Source: Tetrahymena thermophila SB210
Taxonomy: Eukaryota; Ciliophora; Oligohymenophorea; Hymenostomatida; Tetrahymenidae
Assembly: GCF_000189635.1 (NCBI RefSeq)
Contig: NW_002476246.1
Location: 496,001 to 560,000, forward strand
Direction: 5' to 3'
DNA length: 64,000 bases
The notes under the pieces are model-generated. The model was given only the letters and a program-made list of their open reading frames with translations, did not search any database and had not been told where the DNA came from. A program made the translations under genes and the position numbers. Below, piece after piece: positions 11,481 through 25,956 of this stretch. Position 1 is the first letter of the stretch. Each line of letters starts with the position of its first letter.

Positions 11481-14400
11481 TCAATTATTTTTTGTTTTCT
11501 TATTATAAAAGTAATTCATAGGTGGAGAAATTGGAAGATTTACTTGCTAATCCTTATTTAAAAAAAAATAAATATTTTAATTTAAATAAAAAAATTACTA
11601 ATTCCTAAATAAGCTGAGAATCAAAGATTAACTATTTGTCATTTTTTATTGTTTGGTAACATAAAATTAAGTCGTCCTTAAAAGCTTTAGATTCTAAATT
11701 AGAGTATTGCTTGCTAATTTAATACTCTGTATCTTTAAATTATTATTTTTCTTAAATATTTCCTTAATCATTTTATTATTATACACTTTCAGAAAATATT
11801 TTAAATTCTTATGGTTCCTTTAACTTTGAGATATTTACTTTTCTATATTAGATGATAATTTTTTTCCATAACTTATGTACTCTTATATAGCTCACTCTTC
11901 TAATTCTTATAAATTACATCAAATATGGTAAATATCTTTTCATAATTATGACCAACTAAGTAATTTTACTTTCATTATTTTACCCATTAATCAGTTTTAT
12001 TTCTATGTTATTAAAGGTTATTTATATTAACATAAACAAAACTTAGAGATTAATAACAAATAAGCTAATATAACTTAAAACTTTTAAAACACTGAAACCA
12101 GTATCTTAACTATCTTAAATGATAAAACCTAAAATAATAAAGCTAAAATTGAGTCTTAAAATCAAAAACTTTTCACAATTCTATTGTTACTAATTTTAAA
12201 ATGGTTATAGTGTTATTTAAAAATATTAATATAATAATAAAATAATTTATATAAATATAATCTAGGTGATTGGGCTTAATTGAGTATTTATTAATATCAT
12301 CAACAATAATTTTTTAAGTATCTTAATTAGCTCCCAATATGCATATTATGTTTTATAGCTTTTATACAATATACCATGAGTTAATATCTAGTTATATCTA
12401 TTACTTAGCTGAGGCGAATGTTAAAATGCTTTTAGTTTTCTATAGTAATAAAACGGTATACAAACACACCATATGAAAAGGAAAGGAATAATAAAAGTAA
12501 ATATGTAGATCAAATGGATATCTGAATAGCATTCATAGTTAAGCTAAGCAATTAAATACTTTTTTTAAGCTATTTATCTACAAAACAATCCCTATAACAG
12601 TAACTTTGATATTGAAGGTTAGTAAAATAAGTAAAAGAATCCAAATACCATCATGAAAATAAATCTTTTTTATCCAACTAAGCTCATCTTTAACTTCTTT
12701 CTTTTAAAGATATAGAATGCAATCAAAGATATTAATAAATATTAAATTAATACAGAACTCATTTAAACGATAATTCTAAAAAACCAAAGTGGAAATTTAT
12801 CTGTCATAATAAACAAACAATCTAAACTGGCGACATTCATTTTAACAGGTTCACCAAAAACGTCTATTACTAATTCAATTTATTAAGGTACATTAGCAGT
12901 AAATAAAAAGAATAATTGAAATATTTGAAAATAGTTTATGAAAATCTTGATCCACAAATATAAATCTTAACCCTGTGAGCATGACTTACTGGTTATAAAA
13001 AGATCCATTTTTCTCAAAACATCTAGCTTAAAAAGTATCATTTTCTTATTGAATTAGCTATTGATGCTATTTGTGATATAAAATAGATAAAATAAAATAA
13101 GAGCAAAAAAATAAAGATATTAAGACAGAGCTTATTTGCAAGGTAAGCACTCATCATTATTCTTTTTACCAAAATGCTCATTCCAAACTTCTCCTTTACT
13201 ATCACAAGTATCACATAGAGGACCAATATATCCTTTATCACATCCAAATTTACTACTTAAATCATCTTCTATACATCCTTTTGTGTTACAAGTATAAATT
13301 TCATCAGACAATTTATTAGTCCTCCAATAGCCATTATTAAGTATGATCGTTTTTCCTTAACAGCTCTTAGCCTATATAGGACATTTTAAACAATTTAACT
13401 AGTTCTAATCTGCCTCCATATTTGGTATAACTAAGGAATATCTATCTTATGGACATAAGTAACACCTAAAGCAAATAAAAATAAATTTCAATTTTAAAAA
13501 TAACATATTTACGTAACAAAACCAGAATCAACTTAAACGATTTCTCCTATTTCACATTCTCTAAACCTTATTTAAATTTACATTTTAAGATTATCATTAT
13601 TTGAAACAATATATAGAGTTTAATACATTTATTATTTAAACAATATTATAGGGTTGAACTCATATAATTAATATATTTAATTCTTAATTAACATTTATTA
13701 TTATTTCACCAAAATGTTTTATGTCTTTTAGGTATCAATTTACATATTATAATTATTTATTTCTTCACTAATTACAGAAGAAGGCGAATACTACATGCTA
13801 TTAATATCCATACATTTCAATGGATTATTTTCTTCATCAAAAAAATTAAAATACTCTATGTCCTTTAGCTAATTACCACTAGATACACCTGTGATCTCAT
13901 TATTTAATTTGATTTTATTGGTCTATGTTACTCGCTAAATAGATCTGGGGCGAGAGCCTAAATTTTAACCATAACATATTCCTATTTTATATTTAAAATT
14001 TAAGAATATTATAGAAAAAAATAAAAGAACAAAAATATTACAAAAAATGAAAATTTTTTGGAAGTTAAGTACCAAAAAAATATATTTGTTCCTTTATAAA
14101 ATTAATAATATTACCAGAATTGTTTGAATATTTTACTTCTTTTGAAATTTTTATTGAGCTGTATTAGTCATACCAAATAGCACCACCTATTAATGATTCG
14201 TTTTCTTCAAATATAGTATCTTATAGAATAAACAAATTAGAATTCATGATTGCTATAGCCCCTCCTTTTTCAGATTTTGCTTAATTTCTATTAAATTAAC
14301 TTGAAATAATTGTTATATTATATGAATTTTCTACAAAAATTGCACCTCCAGATTTTAGTTTAGAATAATTATTTTCAAATATGCATTGATCTATGATTAT

Positions 14401-17400
14401 AAAACTTTATTAATTTAGTAAACTTATATATAAAGAACCTCCATTCATTTAAGAAACACAGCTTTTAAATGTATTATATTTTAAAAAAGCTTGCGTTGCT
14501 TAATTAATTTCTATAGCTCCAGCTGATTACTGTGATGATATTTTTGGAATGTCTATGCAAGTTAAATTGATAAATTTACAGTACTATATCCATAAATTTG
14601 AGATTGATAATATTTAAAGAGCATTTGAAAACCCTAAAGAGATACTATTTTTAAAGTTAGTATTATTCAAAAACAAATTCAGACTTTGAATTCTAAAAAT
14701 TCCTCCTATGTTTGAATTAGTAAATTGGAAATGTGCAAAGTTGGAATCTGTTATTTAGATTTAATTTTTAGCTTCTATCTAGGCAAATATTCCATTTAAG
14801 GTTAAGTATTCTGACTTTAAATTTGAAAAAATACAATTCAATGCTTTTATTTCAAAAATCATACTAATTTAGCTAAAATCTTAATCAATAGTCACATTTT
14901 AGATTGTAAGTTTATTAAAATTTAAATATGAATTGTAAAATAAAGATACATCATTTTTTTAGAATTATTCTGCAAATAGTATACCAGTGTTATTAAATTG
15001 ATTGACTTAAATATTTTAAAACATCGATTTATAAACCCCTTAAAGATAAATTATTCGTGAAATAGGTTATGGTTATTCAATTTCCATAATTCTATTAGAT
15101 TAACTAAAATAAGAAATATTTGTTAAAATCAAGTTTTTTATTTCTAAATTATCAAGCATAATAAATTCAAATAAATTATATTATTAGAATTTTGAGTTAT
15201 CAATAATTAAATTATTTATGGTTATATTACTTGAAAAGAGTATTTAAATAATTTTTCCTTTCCATTTTAAGTTTTAGATATTCAGATAATAAATTTATAT
15301 GTTAGTTATATTATTAAATGTAATAAAACTATTTTAGTTGTCCTGACTAATTTCTTCAAAAACATAATTTATATTTTTTATATATAATTATTCAATTATT
15401 ACACTCTAAGAATTTTATATATTTATTACTGATTTATTTCTTATCAAATACTAATCTTGAATGGTCATACTTTAAATTATTACTTAAGTGATATTGCTTA
15501 AGAATAATGTAGAAGTATAATTAAAGAATATAAAATTAACTTAATCTAATAATAAATAATTAAGTGATCCATATTTATTTAATTCTACATCTTATGAAGT
15601 GATATTTACTTTTAGATTTAATTAAATAAATGCCAGCTTTAAAATATATTAATCTTTCTAATCTGATATTTTATGTGTTAAAAAATTATTACTTGTAAGT
15701 AAAACATTTGAAAATTGTTAATTTTTTTCTACTCCATCTATTAGAGTATTATATCTTAATAAAGTTAATGGGGAGATAATATTTTAATATAACTTTATTT
15801 GAGGAATTTCGATGTCTTAAAGTTATTTTTATATAGAAATAATATACGCTCCTAATTAGCCATTAAGGTCAGAAATCCTCAGCTGTAGCCTTTAACTCTA
15901 TAGTTAAAATAAAACATAAATCTTAGAAAATTTTTTAATTTTTCTAAATGCTTGAATGAATTTATAGGAATAAGATTCAATTAAGTGTAATGGTAATACT
16001 TTAAAAAAATTATTAGTTTAGAATATTTTCTTATTTATTTATGAATGTAAATATATATAAACTAAATCAATATGGCTTAAAATAAAAATAATTTGTATTA
16101 ATTTTTTTGTTTTTAGATGCCTGAATATAAAATTATCAACTTGAAAATATATTAATTATTGTAATTTATTGTAATATTGAACTATTGTAGAAATTCTGAA
16201 AAATTAAAAAATTTTGAGTTTTCTGGGACAGATGGCACTTTTTTCTATATATATTAAGGTAGGAAATTTTTCAGAAAATAAGGTGATTAAAATTTAGATT
16301 TAAAATTAAAAAATAAAATAATATTACTGTTTAATAGTATTCTTCAACTTGTCTTCCATAAGTGACTTCGATTTATGAAATTTAATTTTACTAAAAAGAG
16401 GTTTAATTAAGACTGTAAGTAAATAAATTCATTTTTGCATCTGAGCTGATCACTTAAATATTTATCTCAGATAACTTATTAAAATTATCAAATAATAATT
16501 TAAAACTGAATTCTTCAGGCAAAGGGATATCCTTGAAGCTTTAAACCATCATTGAGTTTTGAATATTGACTTTAATTATTTGTAATTCCCTTCTTTCAAT
16601 CAAAATAAAATAATCTTCATAGATTCTTTAGATGTCTACTATTTAAGAGTGTTTAAATGAGTTTTGCTTGTAGTAGTTAATATAATTAAATGATAGTATA
16701 TCATATATTATTACATTTGAAAATCCTAAGATGTAAAAATAATTTTCATCATATACAAATTTTTGACCGAATTGTTATGCATTCTAAAGGTAGCACATTA
16801 ATTTTTACTAAGCAAGATCATAAACATAGGCTTGATAATTTGAAGAATAAACTAGCAATGGGTTATTAAACTAAGTCATTATAGTAAAAGATTGCATTTA
16901 ATTCTATTCATTTATCTAAAGTAACAAGTTATTTGGATTGATTTCGATTGAAGATAGAGTAATATTAAAAATTGCTAAAGATTATGTTGAGCTTACTACA
17001 AGATAAGTATTATTAAATAGTTAAACCTAAAATAAATAATAATTTATTATTAGAAATATAAATATAAAGAAAAAAAAATACTTATGAATTCCTCTGAAGT
17101 TTTGTATTTACAACTTGCTGTAATTAATATTGTTGAGAAAATATTAATAGCTAATAACTATTGTCAATTATTGCTAATAAATCTACTGATAGAATATAAT
17201 ATTCAATAATTTTGCTATTAGATTAGCTGATTTAAAATGTTTAAGTAAATGAAAAATTATTTTGAAGCTTAAAAATCTATGTTTAGCCAACTTAACAATA
17301 TGAGCTTTGCTAATAAAACTTAATTGATTTACACTAAAATTATAAATTAATATTTTTAATTATTTACATTTAAGTTATATCAAAAACTTAAATTTGTTAG

Positions 17401-20400
17401 TTTGACAAGAATATTATTAATGTAGTGTTATTAAATTTATTCATTAATAAGTTGAAACCGTTTAGAGTTTAAGGAATTTACAGCTTGATATAGAGAATAT
17501 TTTTTAATTCTTTATCTTTAACTTGAATGATTCCTGTATTTTAATATAACACAACATGATACTAATTATTGTCAATATTAAATTAAAAATAATTTTTAAT
17601 TCTGAGTTTATTATTAAACTCTTATTTTCCAAATAAAGATAAATTAATATCAAAATTTTTAATCACACCTTTATAATAGATAAGTATTTCGTTCGTCTGT
17701 TCAATAATTTTAGAAATTAAAGATACTGACTAGCTTTCGAATTGATAACCTAATAAAAATTATAGATTAGAAAGTTAATAAACACTTAAATTTGGACTAC
17801 TAATCAAGTAAACTAAATCTTTTTAAGAATCTATTAGCAACTTATTTATTTAATCTTAACTTGCTCCAGATAAGTTATTAAATCTCTCAGATGAATTTTG
17901 AATCACTGAGCATTTATTCAAATCTATAGCATATATTTTAGTCTATGAAACCAAAATCATTTGCTATATTTATATAAAAATGTTATTTTAAGAATAAAAA
18001 AATAATTAGTAAAAATTACCTTTGATTGAGGTGAAATTTAAAAAAGTGAGGTTCTTTCTATTGATATTTAGCAAATTTGTTAAAAGACTGGTTAAACCTT
18101 GAAGCCAAACACAAAAGTATTGAGATCATAAATATATATAATATCTGAGGCAAAATTATAATATATGTATCTTGAAGATAATCTAACAAATGGTAACAAT
18201 GTTTAAAAATAGCTATCTTAACTATATTAAGAGTATTTAAAGCTTGTTTCAAATAATTAGATTATATAAACAGAGTAATTATCTAATGCTAAAATATTAT
18301 TTGCATCTTAATAAATATAAGCAGAGTAAAATTGTTTATTATTATTTATAGAGATCAAGTAAAATTATGATTTTTCATAGTTAAAGACAACAAGCTTATC
18401 AAAATTTGAAAACTAAATTACTAAACAATTTATTTATTTGATTAACATAAAATCATATTTTATAATAGATAACGAATCTATTAAACTATTTTAAAATTTA
18501 ACCTATTTATCACTCTTAGGCTAGTGTGCCAATAGTTAATTATTAATAGAATCTTAAATAATAAATGTTTCTATTTCTTAAGAAAAAATAACTGTTGTAT
18601 AGTTATAATAGCCTATGATTGTTTGATTATTTTAATTTAATAGCTAAAATTAATTAGTTTAGGTCTAAATTAAAACATAGATATCTTTTTCAATAATAAC
18701 TAAGTTAAAATTGATTACACGATCATTGCCTACCTATTAAATAGTATCTTTAAAATAAAAAAAATTTATTAGTAAAAGAAACAAATAAATACTTTTATTA
18801 AAAACTTACACAAGTACTAAAGTTACTTTGTTTGCACATTAAACAGTACTAAATTAGACTTTTATTTAAGTACTAAAAATTTTTTTATGAAAATAAGACT
18901 GTTAGAGATTAATTGGCCAATATTGTAATCTACAGAAGTAAAAGCATTGATGTTATCATAAATAGTAGCTGCATATGTACTATTGAATAAAGCAATTTAA
19001 TTTTAACCAAAAGTTTTGTATGTTTTTACATCTCCATCTACATTTAAAACAGTTTGTTTTAACATCATTGCGTCTGCATCATAAATCACAGTTTGATTCT
19101 ATTTTTATAAAATTAAGAATTAAATTTTAACTTGAAGCAATTTTTTAATACTTACATTATTGATATTTAAAACGAGGAATTATTTTTCATTTTTTAGAAA
19201 GTTAGAAAGAGTTTGATTATCAATAAAAAAATTTAAAGTTTAATATTAAGAGGTTAATGGTATATTACTAAAATCAGTTAAGTTATATCTATATAAAACT
19301 CCATTTGATAGTATGATTTAATAATTCTTAGCTTGTTATGTAAAGCATGATATTTGACTTGAAGATATTCTGAGTTCTAGCGATTTGCCATTTAGTAAAT
19401 TATAAAATAATAAAAGAGAACTAAATCTTAGATATATAGTATTAGTAAAAGTATTTAAGTTACATATAGTCATATATATATTAACTTAAGTTGTATAATC
19501 GTAATACATCATAGACTAAGTATCATAATTAAAAGTAATTAGTTAATTAATTTAACCTTAGTTTTTGACAATTTAATAATTTAAACTTTAGCTATCAAAA
19601 GTAGCACCAGTAAACTAATCCTCTTTTTATAGTTATTATGTTTAAATTATATATTATCTAAATATACCTTATTCGAGCTATGAGATAATTCTGTTGCCAA
19701 TTTAAAAAAATGATGAGTCTCCAAAATTTGGATCAGATGCAAATTAATATGAAGAAATTTAATTATATCCTTAAATAATGAAAATTAAGTATTAAGAATT
19801 TTGATTTTTATATGCAGCTAAAGCATAATAAGTATTTGATTTAAATTATAAGTTTGTAATATTAGAGGAGTCAATGTTAAAAGTTAATATATTTTTATAT
19901 TTTGTATCAACAATTATGCAATTATAGTCGCTTATCAAGAAAAAGTATTCCCCAAATATTTATGATTTTTTGAGCTATGTATGAATGTAATTTGAAAATG
20001 GTTGCTTTTTAAAATCGTCATAGATAATGCTAAAGCCAAATTGGTAAGTAAGGTACGTGGCTCCATCAATATCAGAATATTGAAGGTCTATTAAGTTACC
20101 ATAATTTAAAATCATTTTACTACCTTAAACATTAGCATAGAGTTTTTGCTATTTTGGATCAGTTGATATTATTTCAATTTCATATTAATTTGAAATATAC
20201 AATATCTAATTCTATTAATCATAAAATAATGACTTTATTAATGAAACTTAACCAAAATAATTGATCGAAATTTGATAATTTATTGCATTTTTAGTTTAAA
20301 ATCCATTTTGATCATAAGGAACAATTTTTATTAAAGTGTTAATTGAATTAACTTAAATTATAGTAACTATGAAAGAACGCTAAATTATTAATGCTTATTC

Positions 20401-22277
20401 TATTATTAAATTATTTTGCATAGTAAAATTATAACTAAATTACAAACTAGTATCTGAATTATTCAAATTATAAATTTAGCATCCTATTTTAAAAATTAAT
20501 TTTATTAAAATTTAATTAATTTAATAAACTTACCTAACTTATTTGCAGTAACAGTTAAAAGAGTCTAGTTATCAATAAGACATAAATTCAAATTTCCTTA
20601 ACCATAATCTAATTTTCTTATCTAATTTTATAATAAAATATAAGATAAAATTTCTATTTTTATTTTTAGAGATTCAAATATTTTCGAATTTAAAAATGAA
20701 GAAAATAAAATATTAAAATTAAAATTTATTTTACCATTTCGATATAGTATTAAGAAGATGATAAATTATACTGTATATTTGCTAAGTAACTGTAATAATT
20801 AGTATATTATTAAGATAAAACTAATGTAATTGTTTTATTAATTTAATTTTAGCATACTATACTAGTTATATTTACTAAATTAGCAGCTAATAAAGGATTA
20901 TTTGGATTAGAAACATCCATATAATACAATGTATTTAAGTTTTGTTTAAAAACAACTACTTTATTAATTTCATTATATGATTTGAATTAATAGAATATAC
21001 TTTTTAAATTAATTTATTAATATTATAAAAAAGGAATTTCTAATGGTTTTATGAATATTTTATCTTGATTTGGCTAAGGCTCAAAATTTATTTTTTCTTA
21101 CTATAGATTTCTAAATTAATATTTTTCAGAAAATGTTTCATCATTATTATTTCTTGTCTCTAATATTCTATCACTATTTTATTATTATTATTAATTTTAT
21201 TGCAAATCATTTTATGCAAAACTTGAAACTATTATTATTTTATCTGTTGAATAGTTAAAACTAATTTAATTTAAACTGAAAATATCTAATTAAGTTAATT
21301 TGTATTCTTCTTCAAAGCAAGTAATTTATTAGCCACTAAATTATTATAAAGTACATTTTAGCTAAGTATTTTAATAGCTTATTTCTTAATTCAGAGGATT
21401 TAATGTAGCAACTATACCTTGGTTATTTGATTTTAACAAAATATAGATTAAATTATCTTATTAGACAGCATCTATTAAGCTTCCATTTATATTTATCACT
21501 TGTAGTGGTATCAAACTTTCTAAGCTATAAAATATGATTTGGCCCTCACAAAGAACAATCAGCTTATTTAAAATTATTTAGTTTAAAAAAACATTACATT
21601 GAAATAGAAAGATAATTAATTAAATCAATTTTACTTATTTTTCCCCTGCCACAGTAAATAGTTTAAGCTTCGAAATAATACAGCTACTATAGAGGTGAGA
21701 AGGTATTATTTACAAATATTAATCACCTATTTAAATAAAAGGACTGCAAACTCTATTATTATTATCATCATCTTATCCTTCTTAACAATATAATAAGCAT
21801 TGCTATGTTGAAGGATTATAAAAATAATTTGCCTTCTAAAAGCAAATATTATTAAGACACGCCTTTTAATCTTATGATAGACTCCAGCCTTACTAACATT
21901 ATTTGCAAGTAGAAGATGATTCGCATATTTGACAATTCTAAATTTTACATTCTTGGCATTCCCCAAAAAAGCTCGATTAATACTCACTTTACTTGCATTA
22001 ATTTTAGCACTGGCTAGTTTAGTAGTCCTTTTATCATTGAAAATGTAAATTATTTTTCTGATTTTTAATAACTTACCAAAAATGACTAATAATTGCACGA
22101 TGAACATTTATTTTGATCTAAACAATTATAACATGAATTCTAGCATTGCAAGCATGAATTTTGCGAAAAATCAAAATAGTAACCTCTTTAGCTATTACAG
22201 CTATCTGCTATCTAACCTAAACATAAATTATATATCTGTAGCAATACAGAAAATAATATTTTTTATCTAATACTCAT
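11481..22277 (-). CDS. Giant multi-domain membrane protein, family A copy 2 (A2), complete
   Basis: This is the complete paralogue of A1. The start ATG at 22,277 opens MSIRQKILFSVLLQ, a signal peptide ending near the GQIADSC motif, followed by the Cys-rich furin-like region (22,220-21,700). The beta-rich region, GGA-type beta-helix (about 15,900-14,120) and second Cys-rich block (13,650-13,130, with GPLCDTCD) are in the same order as A1. About seven transmembrane helices follow (13,130-12,030). A charged, Gln/Lys-rich tail of roughly 170 residues ends at TGA 11,481-11,483 if the 46-nt intron 11,553-11,598 is removed. Without that splice the frame runs to a TGA near 11,270. Overall identity to A1 looks like about 90%, introns less. 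I saw no disabling mutation in the parts translated, but did not check every codon. Confidence 0.83.
11553..11598 (-). other. Likely last intron (46 nt) of A2
   Basis: GTAATTT...AAATAAG lies between LIQEL and DQQVNLPISPP. Splicing gives a compact C-terminus ending NKKTKNN. Reading through would add a low-complexity tail of about 80 residues, so splicing is preferred but not proven. Confidence 0.5.
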
Positions 22278-22549
22278 AACAAACACTTTTCCTATCTTTT
22301 TGTTTTTTTTTTTTATTCTATTTATAAGGTTCTAACTAATAAATCTCAAATTTTGTTCTTGAATTATAAGAATAAGATATTTTTAATAATTAATAAAAGT
22401 TAATAAATTATATCTTAATTACTCTGATGATTTTTAAATTTTTTGTAGGAAATACATTAGTAATAAAAATATTTAACTTAAGAAAGAATTAAGCTTGATA
22501 CATTGATGTAAAATTTAGGTAATTTTTATCATGAAGTTAATAACAAAAA
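22278..22549. other. Spacer between A2 start and tRNA-Gly copy 2; presumed A2 promoter
   Basis: AT-rich sequence homologous to 10,241-10,517. No gene or defined motif is seen. Confidence 0.5.
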
Positions 22550-22620
22550 TGCACCGACCGGGAATCGAACCCGGGTCAAAGCGATGGCAACGCTCTATTC
22601 TACCACTAAACCATCGGTGC
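22550..22620 (-). tRNA. tRNA-Gly (anticodon GCC), copy 2
   Basis: Base-for-base identical to the tRNA at 10,518-10,588, with the same discriminator A and downstream T5 terminator. The flanks have diverged, so the gene body is probably under selection in both units. It sits 273 bp upstream of the A2 start codon. Confidence 0.97.
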
Positions 22621-22796
22621 TTACAATAAAATTAATTGTAGATTTATTGTTTATTTAAGTATCATAAAGAAAAATTAAATATAATATATTTATGTATGTA
22701 TAAATATTTTTGTTTTCAAGTAAGAAAATTAAAATGTATAAAAATTTCAAAATTAAAAATAATTTAAACTTATTTAAAGATTGATAGTATAAATGC

Positions 22797-23930
22797 TCAA
22801 TACAGCAATGCTAAAATAGATAACATACATGTATAGTCTATATTTTTTTTATTTGATTAGTTTAATGTAATATAGGCACTATGCTCATCTTCTTCAAGAT
22901 CTTTGTATGTCTACCTAAAGGGTTCATCTTATCTTTACATAACTGCTATTAAATTCATATAAGGGCAATTTTTAAATTATTATAAACCTTTTTGTAAATA
23001 ATAGTAGGATTTATCATTATCTTTTATATCGTTGCTGTAAATGACTGCTAACTCTGAATAAGGAGTAGGTGAGCGATCACTTTTAATTTAAATACACTTC
23101 TTAAAATATTTAACTGCATCTTCAATGTTCTTTTTATTTAAGTTTATATAAGCTAGCTATGTATGAGATTCATAAACAAAGTTGTCAAGTTCGATGGATT
23201 TCAAGTATAGTTCTTCACTTTTTTATAGGTCATTTAATACTTTATATTCATGATAAGCTAAATTTTCATAGCAAATAGATGAATTTGGGTTTAGCTGAAT
23301 AGCCCTTTAAAGTAGTTTTTTAGTAATTTCATAATTCTTTAAGCTAAATTCAGAGTATGAAATTCTTCTTAGAATATCATAATCATAAATTCCAATTGAT
23401 TTAGCTTTATTCAACAGTTTTAAGGATTCATTTTAAGTTAATGGATCTTCAGATAGAAATTATGAAAGTCTACACAATATAAATATATTTTATGGTTCTT
23501 ATTCATATAGTTTTTTCAAAACAAAAATTGAATCGTTCAAATCCACATTTTCTGATAGAATGACACTCTTAATATAATTTGTTCTCCAATATTAATTCGC
23601 AATCTGCAAACATTCATCAATTAAGCTAAAACATTCTCTGATCTACTTCAATTTGAACTTAAACATAATCGAAACTAAGTCTAATCTTGCATCTACATTG
23701 TTCTTGTCTTACTTTAAAATTAATTTTATTATTTCTAATGCATTTCTGTAATTTAAATTATATTCATATTCTATTTAGCATTTTATGGCTAAACTATATA
23801 AATCGTTTGGATTTTCTTTAAGCTTATTGTCTATTTACTGCTTGATGGTTTACAAAGGACATTTTAAGACCTCTATCTTCTAGTTTACTTGAAAAACGTG
23901 CATATCTTCATCGAAATTAAAGCAATTCAT
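22797..23930 (-). CDS. Tetratricopeptide-repeat (TPR) protein, 377 aa
   Basis: One uninterrupted frame of 377 codons from ATG 23,930 to TGA 22,797, with no intron. The clearest TPR units are at residues 200-285: AIQLNPNSSICYENLAYHEY, then SEELYLKSIELDN...HTQLAYINLNKKN, then AVKYFKKCIQI. They show the usual small and aromatic positions (A/G8, Y11, A20, P32-like). Weaker helical repeats cover about residues 40-200. TPR solenoids bind protein partners; the partner is unknown. There is no signal peptide or membrane segment, so it is probably cytosolic. The last codons were copied into the upstream unit (10,735-10,797), which marks the duplication edge. The gene itself is single-copy here. Confidence 0.88.
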
Positions 23931-24267
23931 TTTTACTATTCAAAATTTATCTTTAAATAAGCTGTTTTTTAAATAAACAAAATTTATAATAAATCAACAA
24001 ATTCTTTAGTATTTAATATTGAAGCAAATAAAACATTATTAATAATTGGCTAAACAATAAAATATAAAATTTTTATAGATAAAAAAAATATAAATAACTA
24101 ATAAATTATTTTATATGATTAAAACAAAGTATTTATTTTTATATTTTATTAATTATAATTGAATTATTTTCTAGTTTTAAATTATTTAATTATTATTAAT
24201 TTTAAAAATCTTTTCAAATAAATTAAAATAATTTCATTAAATTTTTTAACATGTAAATTTAAATAAC
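23931..24267. other. Intergenic, 337 bp
   Basis: Very AT-rich sequence between the TPR start and the next gene's stop. It should hold the TPR promoter and the downstream gene's 3' UTR. No frame, repeat or RNA is seen. Confidence 0.5.
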
Positions 24268-25956
24268 TCAGACAAATTATTTCACCTCTGAGAAGTGATG
24301 AATTCTGATTTTTTAAATAGACTCACTTTCAATTATTAGCCTATATGACTCTTCAAGAGGAAAACGATCAAATTTTTCAATCTCAGCTTCTGTGATATTT
24401 TAGCATTCAGGATAATCAGCTATTACTAAATGCTTATCAGCTAGACACATTTGAAATTCTAAAAATCTCATATTTCGATTATATCTTATATCGCTATGAT
24501 TAATATTCAATCCTTTTTTTACTTTGTTAAAGCTGAATTCAGATATTGGGTTGTTAGAAAACAGGAAAGGAGATGAATCTAGCCATTTAGAATCACAAAA
24601 TCTTTCTTCAATAATTCCTATGTAAAACCTATAATTTTCTTGATGAGTTTAAAAGGGATCAAATTATAACCTAAGTAAATATTTCTTAAATGGATCGATA
24701 GCCTCTTCAAGGTAAGATTAAACTTACCATCCAGGTTTTATCTATTTAATCTCAATCCTATTTGTACTATCTCTCCTTATTATTTGGTTTGTAATTGAGT
24801 AACAGTCTTATTTAGATTTTATGAAACTACAAGAAAAAGTTTTATCTATTTACCCAAAAATATTAATTTAAACTTCATGAATTAAATTTTTATTTAACTT
24901 AAGTAAATCATTTTGCTTTTTGATCATTTAATCTTAAAGATAGTCAATATTTTAAAAATCAATTGGACACTTTGCAATTCTCAAGCTATTATTAATTTTA
25001 GTAAGGCAATTTATTTAGTCTTCAACTAGATCAAATTATGTCTATTCTAAATCATTGAATTCCAAAGGAAACTTATTCTGCATAAACATTTAATCTGTTG
25101 AAATTTTACTTAAACCAGAAGATATTTAGTTGAGAAAATTATTTATTTCATTAATAAATTTTTCATTGCAAAAATTTGTTTTGTTATTGATTAATTTAGT
25201 TATTTATTCTACTGTCTAACTCTTTATATTAAAAGGTTCTTTATCATCTGATAATATTTCATTTAAATATGTGCTATTTTAATTAAAAAAGTATTCTTCT
25301 ATATTTTCAACTTATTATAATGCTTGCTCCATATAATAATTAGCCATTTTCATTTAAAGTTTTTCTTAAGTTTTTTAAAATTAGTTAAAGGTATTGATTA
25401 ACAAGGTGCTATTTGCTTCTTTATTTTATTGCATTTTCTATATTAGATTATTTAAATTTTGGAATGATTAGGGATCTTACTTTTTTATGGAAGAGGCATA
25501 TTCTTATAATTTCTACTTTTAAATAATAGAGTTATATACTTCTAAAAATTTTTCTTTTGTTAAGAAAATATTATCTACATTAGAAAGAATTTTTTTCATA
25601 CTCTTATTTAAAGTTTCACTCATTATTTTAATAAATTATTCATAAAATATTTGTATAGTTAAGAGGGGTGATTAGAAGCTAGCATCTTCATCAATACTAT
25701 CAAAATATTGCTATATTTCTTTAATTAGATTTTAATTTTATGTTTGAATTGGCAAATTTTCAAAAAAAGTATTTTCATCTGAATCAATTACATCATCTAT
25801 GAAAATGATATCTTTATATTCAAAATTATACTATTTTATACATTTACTACACAAAACTCTTAAATTTTCTCTTTGCTCATGTAAAGAAATAGCAATTAAA
25901 GGTGTATTTTTGTGAATTGCACATTTTACGTTAGTTAAACTATCAGATATTTGCAT
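24268..25956 (-). CDS. B-box-like zinc motif and coiled-coil protein, 562 aa
   Basis: A single intronless frame of 562 codons, ATG 25,956 to TGA 24,268. Residues 12-39 give C-x2-H ... C-x2-C (CAIH and CSKC), spaced like the first zinc site of a B-box. About residues 85-360 are rich in Gln, Asn, Lys, Glu and Leu and look like coiled coil. The last 190 or so residues are better ordered, with scattered Trp and aromatics (KPGWQVQSYLEEA, RFYIGIIEERFCDSKW, LEFQMCLADKHLVIADYP), and may form a separate beta-rich domain. The order zinc motif, coiled coil, C-terminal domain recalls TRIM proteins, but no RING is present and the C-terminal match to B30.2/SPRY is only an impression. No signal peptide or membrane segment. 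Confidence 0.8.

Noticed and set aside
11200..11552. Read-through C-terminal extension of A2 to a TGA near 11,270
   Set aside because: It would add a low-complexity stretch rich in Phe, Tyr, Lys and Gln. A 46-nt intron with good ends gives a compact terminus. RNA evidence could reverse this.
22082..22270. Open frame on the plus strand opposite the A2 N-terminus
   Set aside because: It is the antisense of the A2 signal-peptide and Cys-rich exon, which has clear family structure and a homologue in A1.
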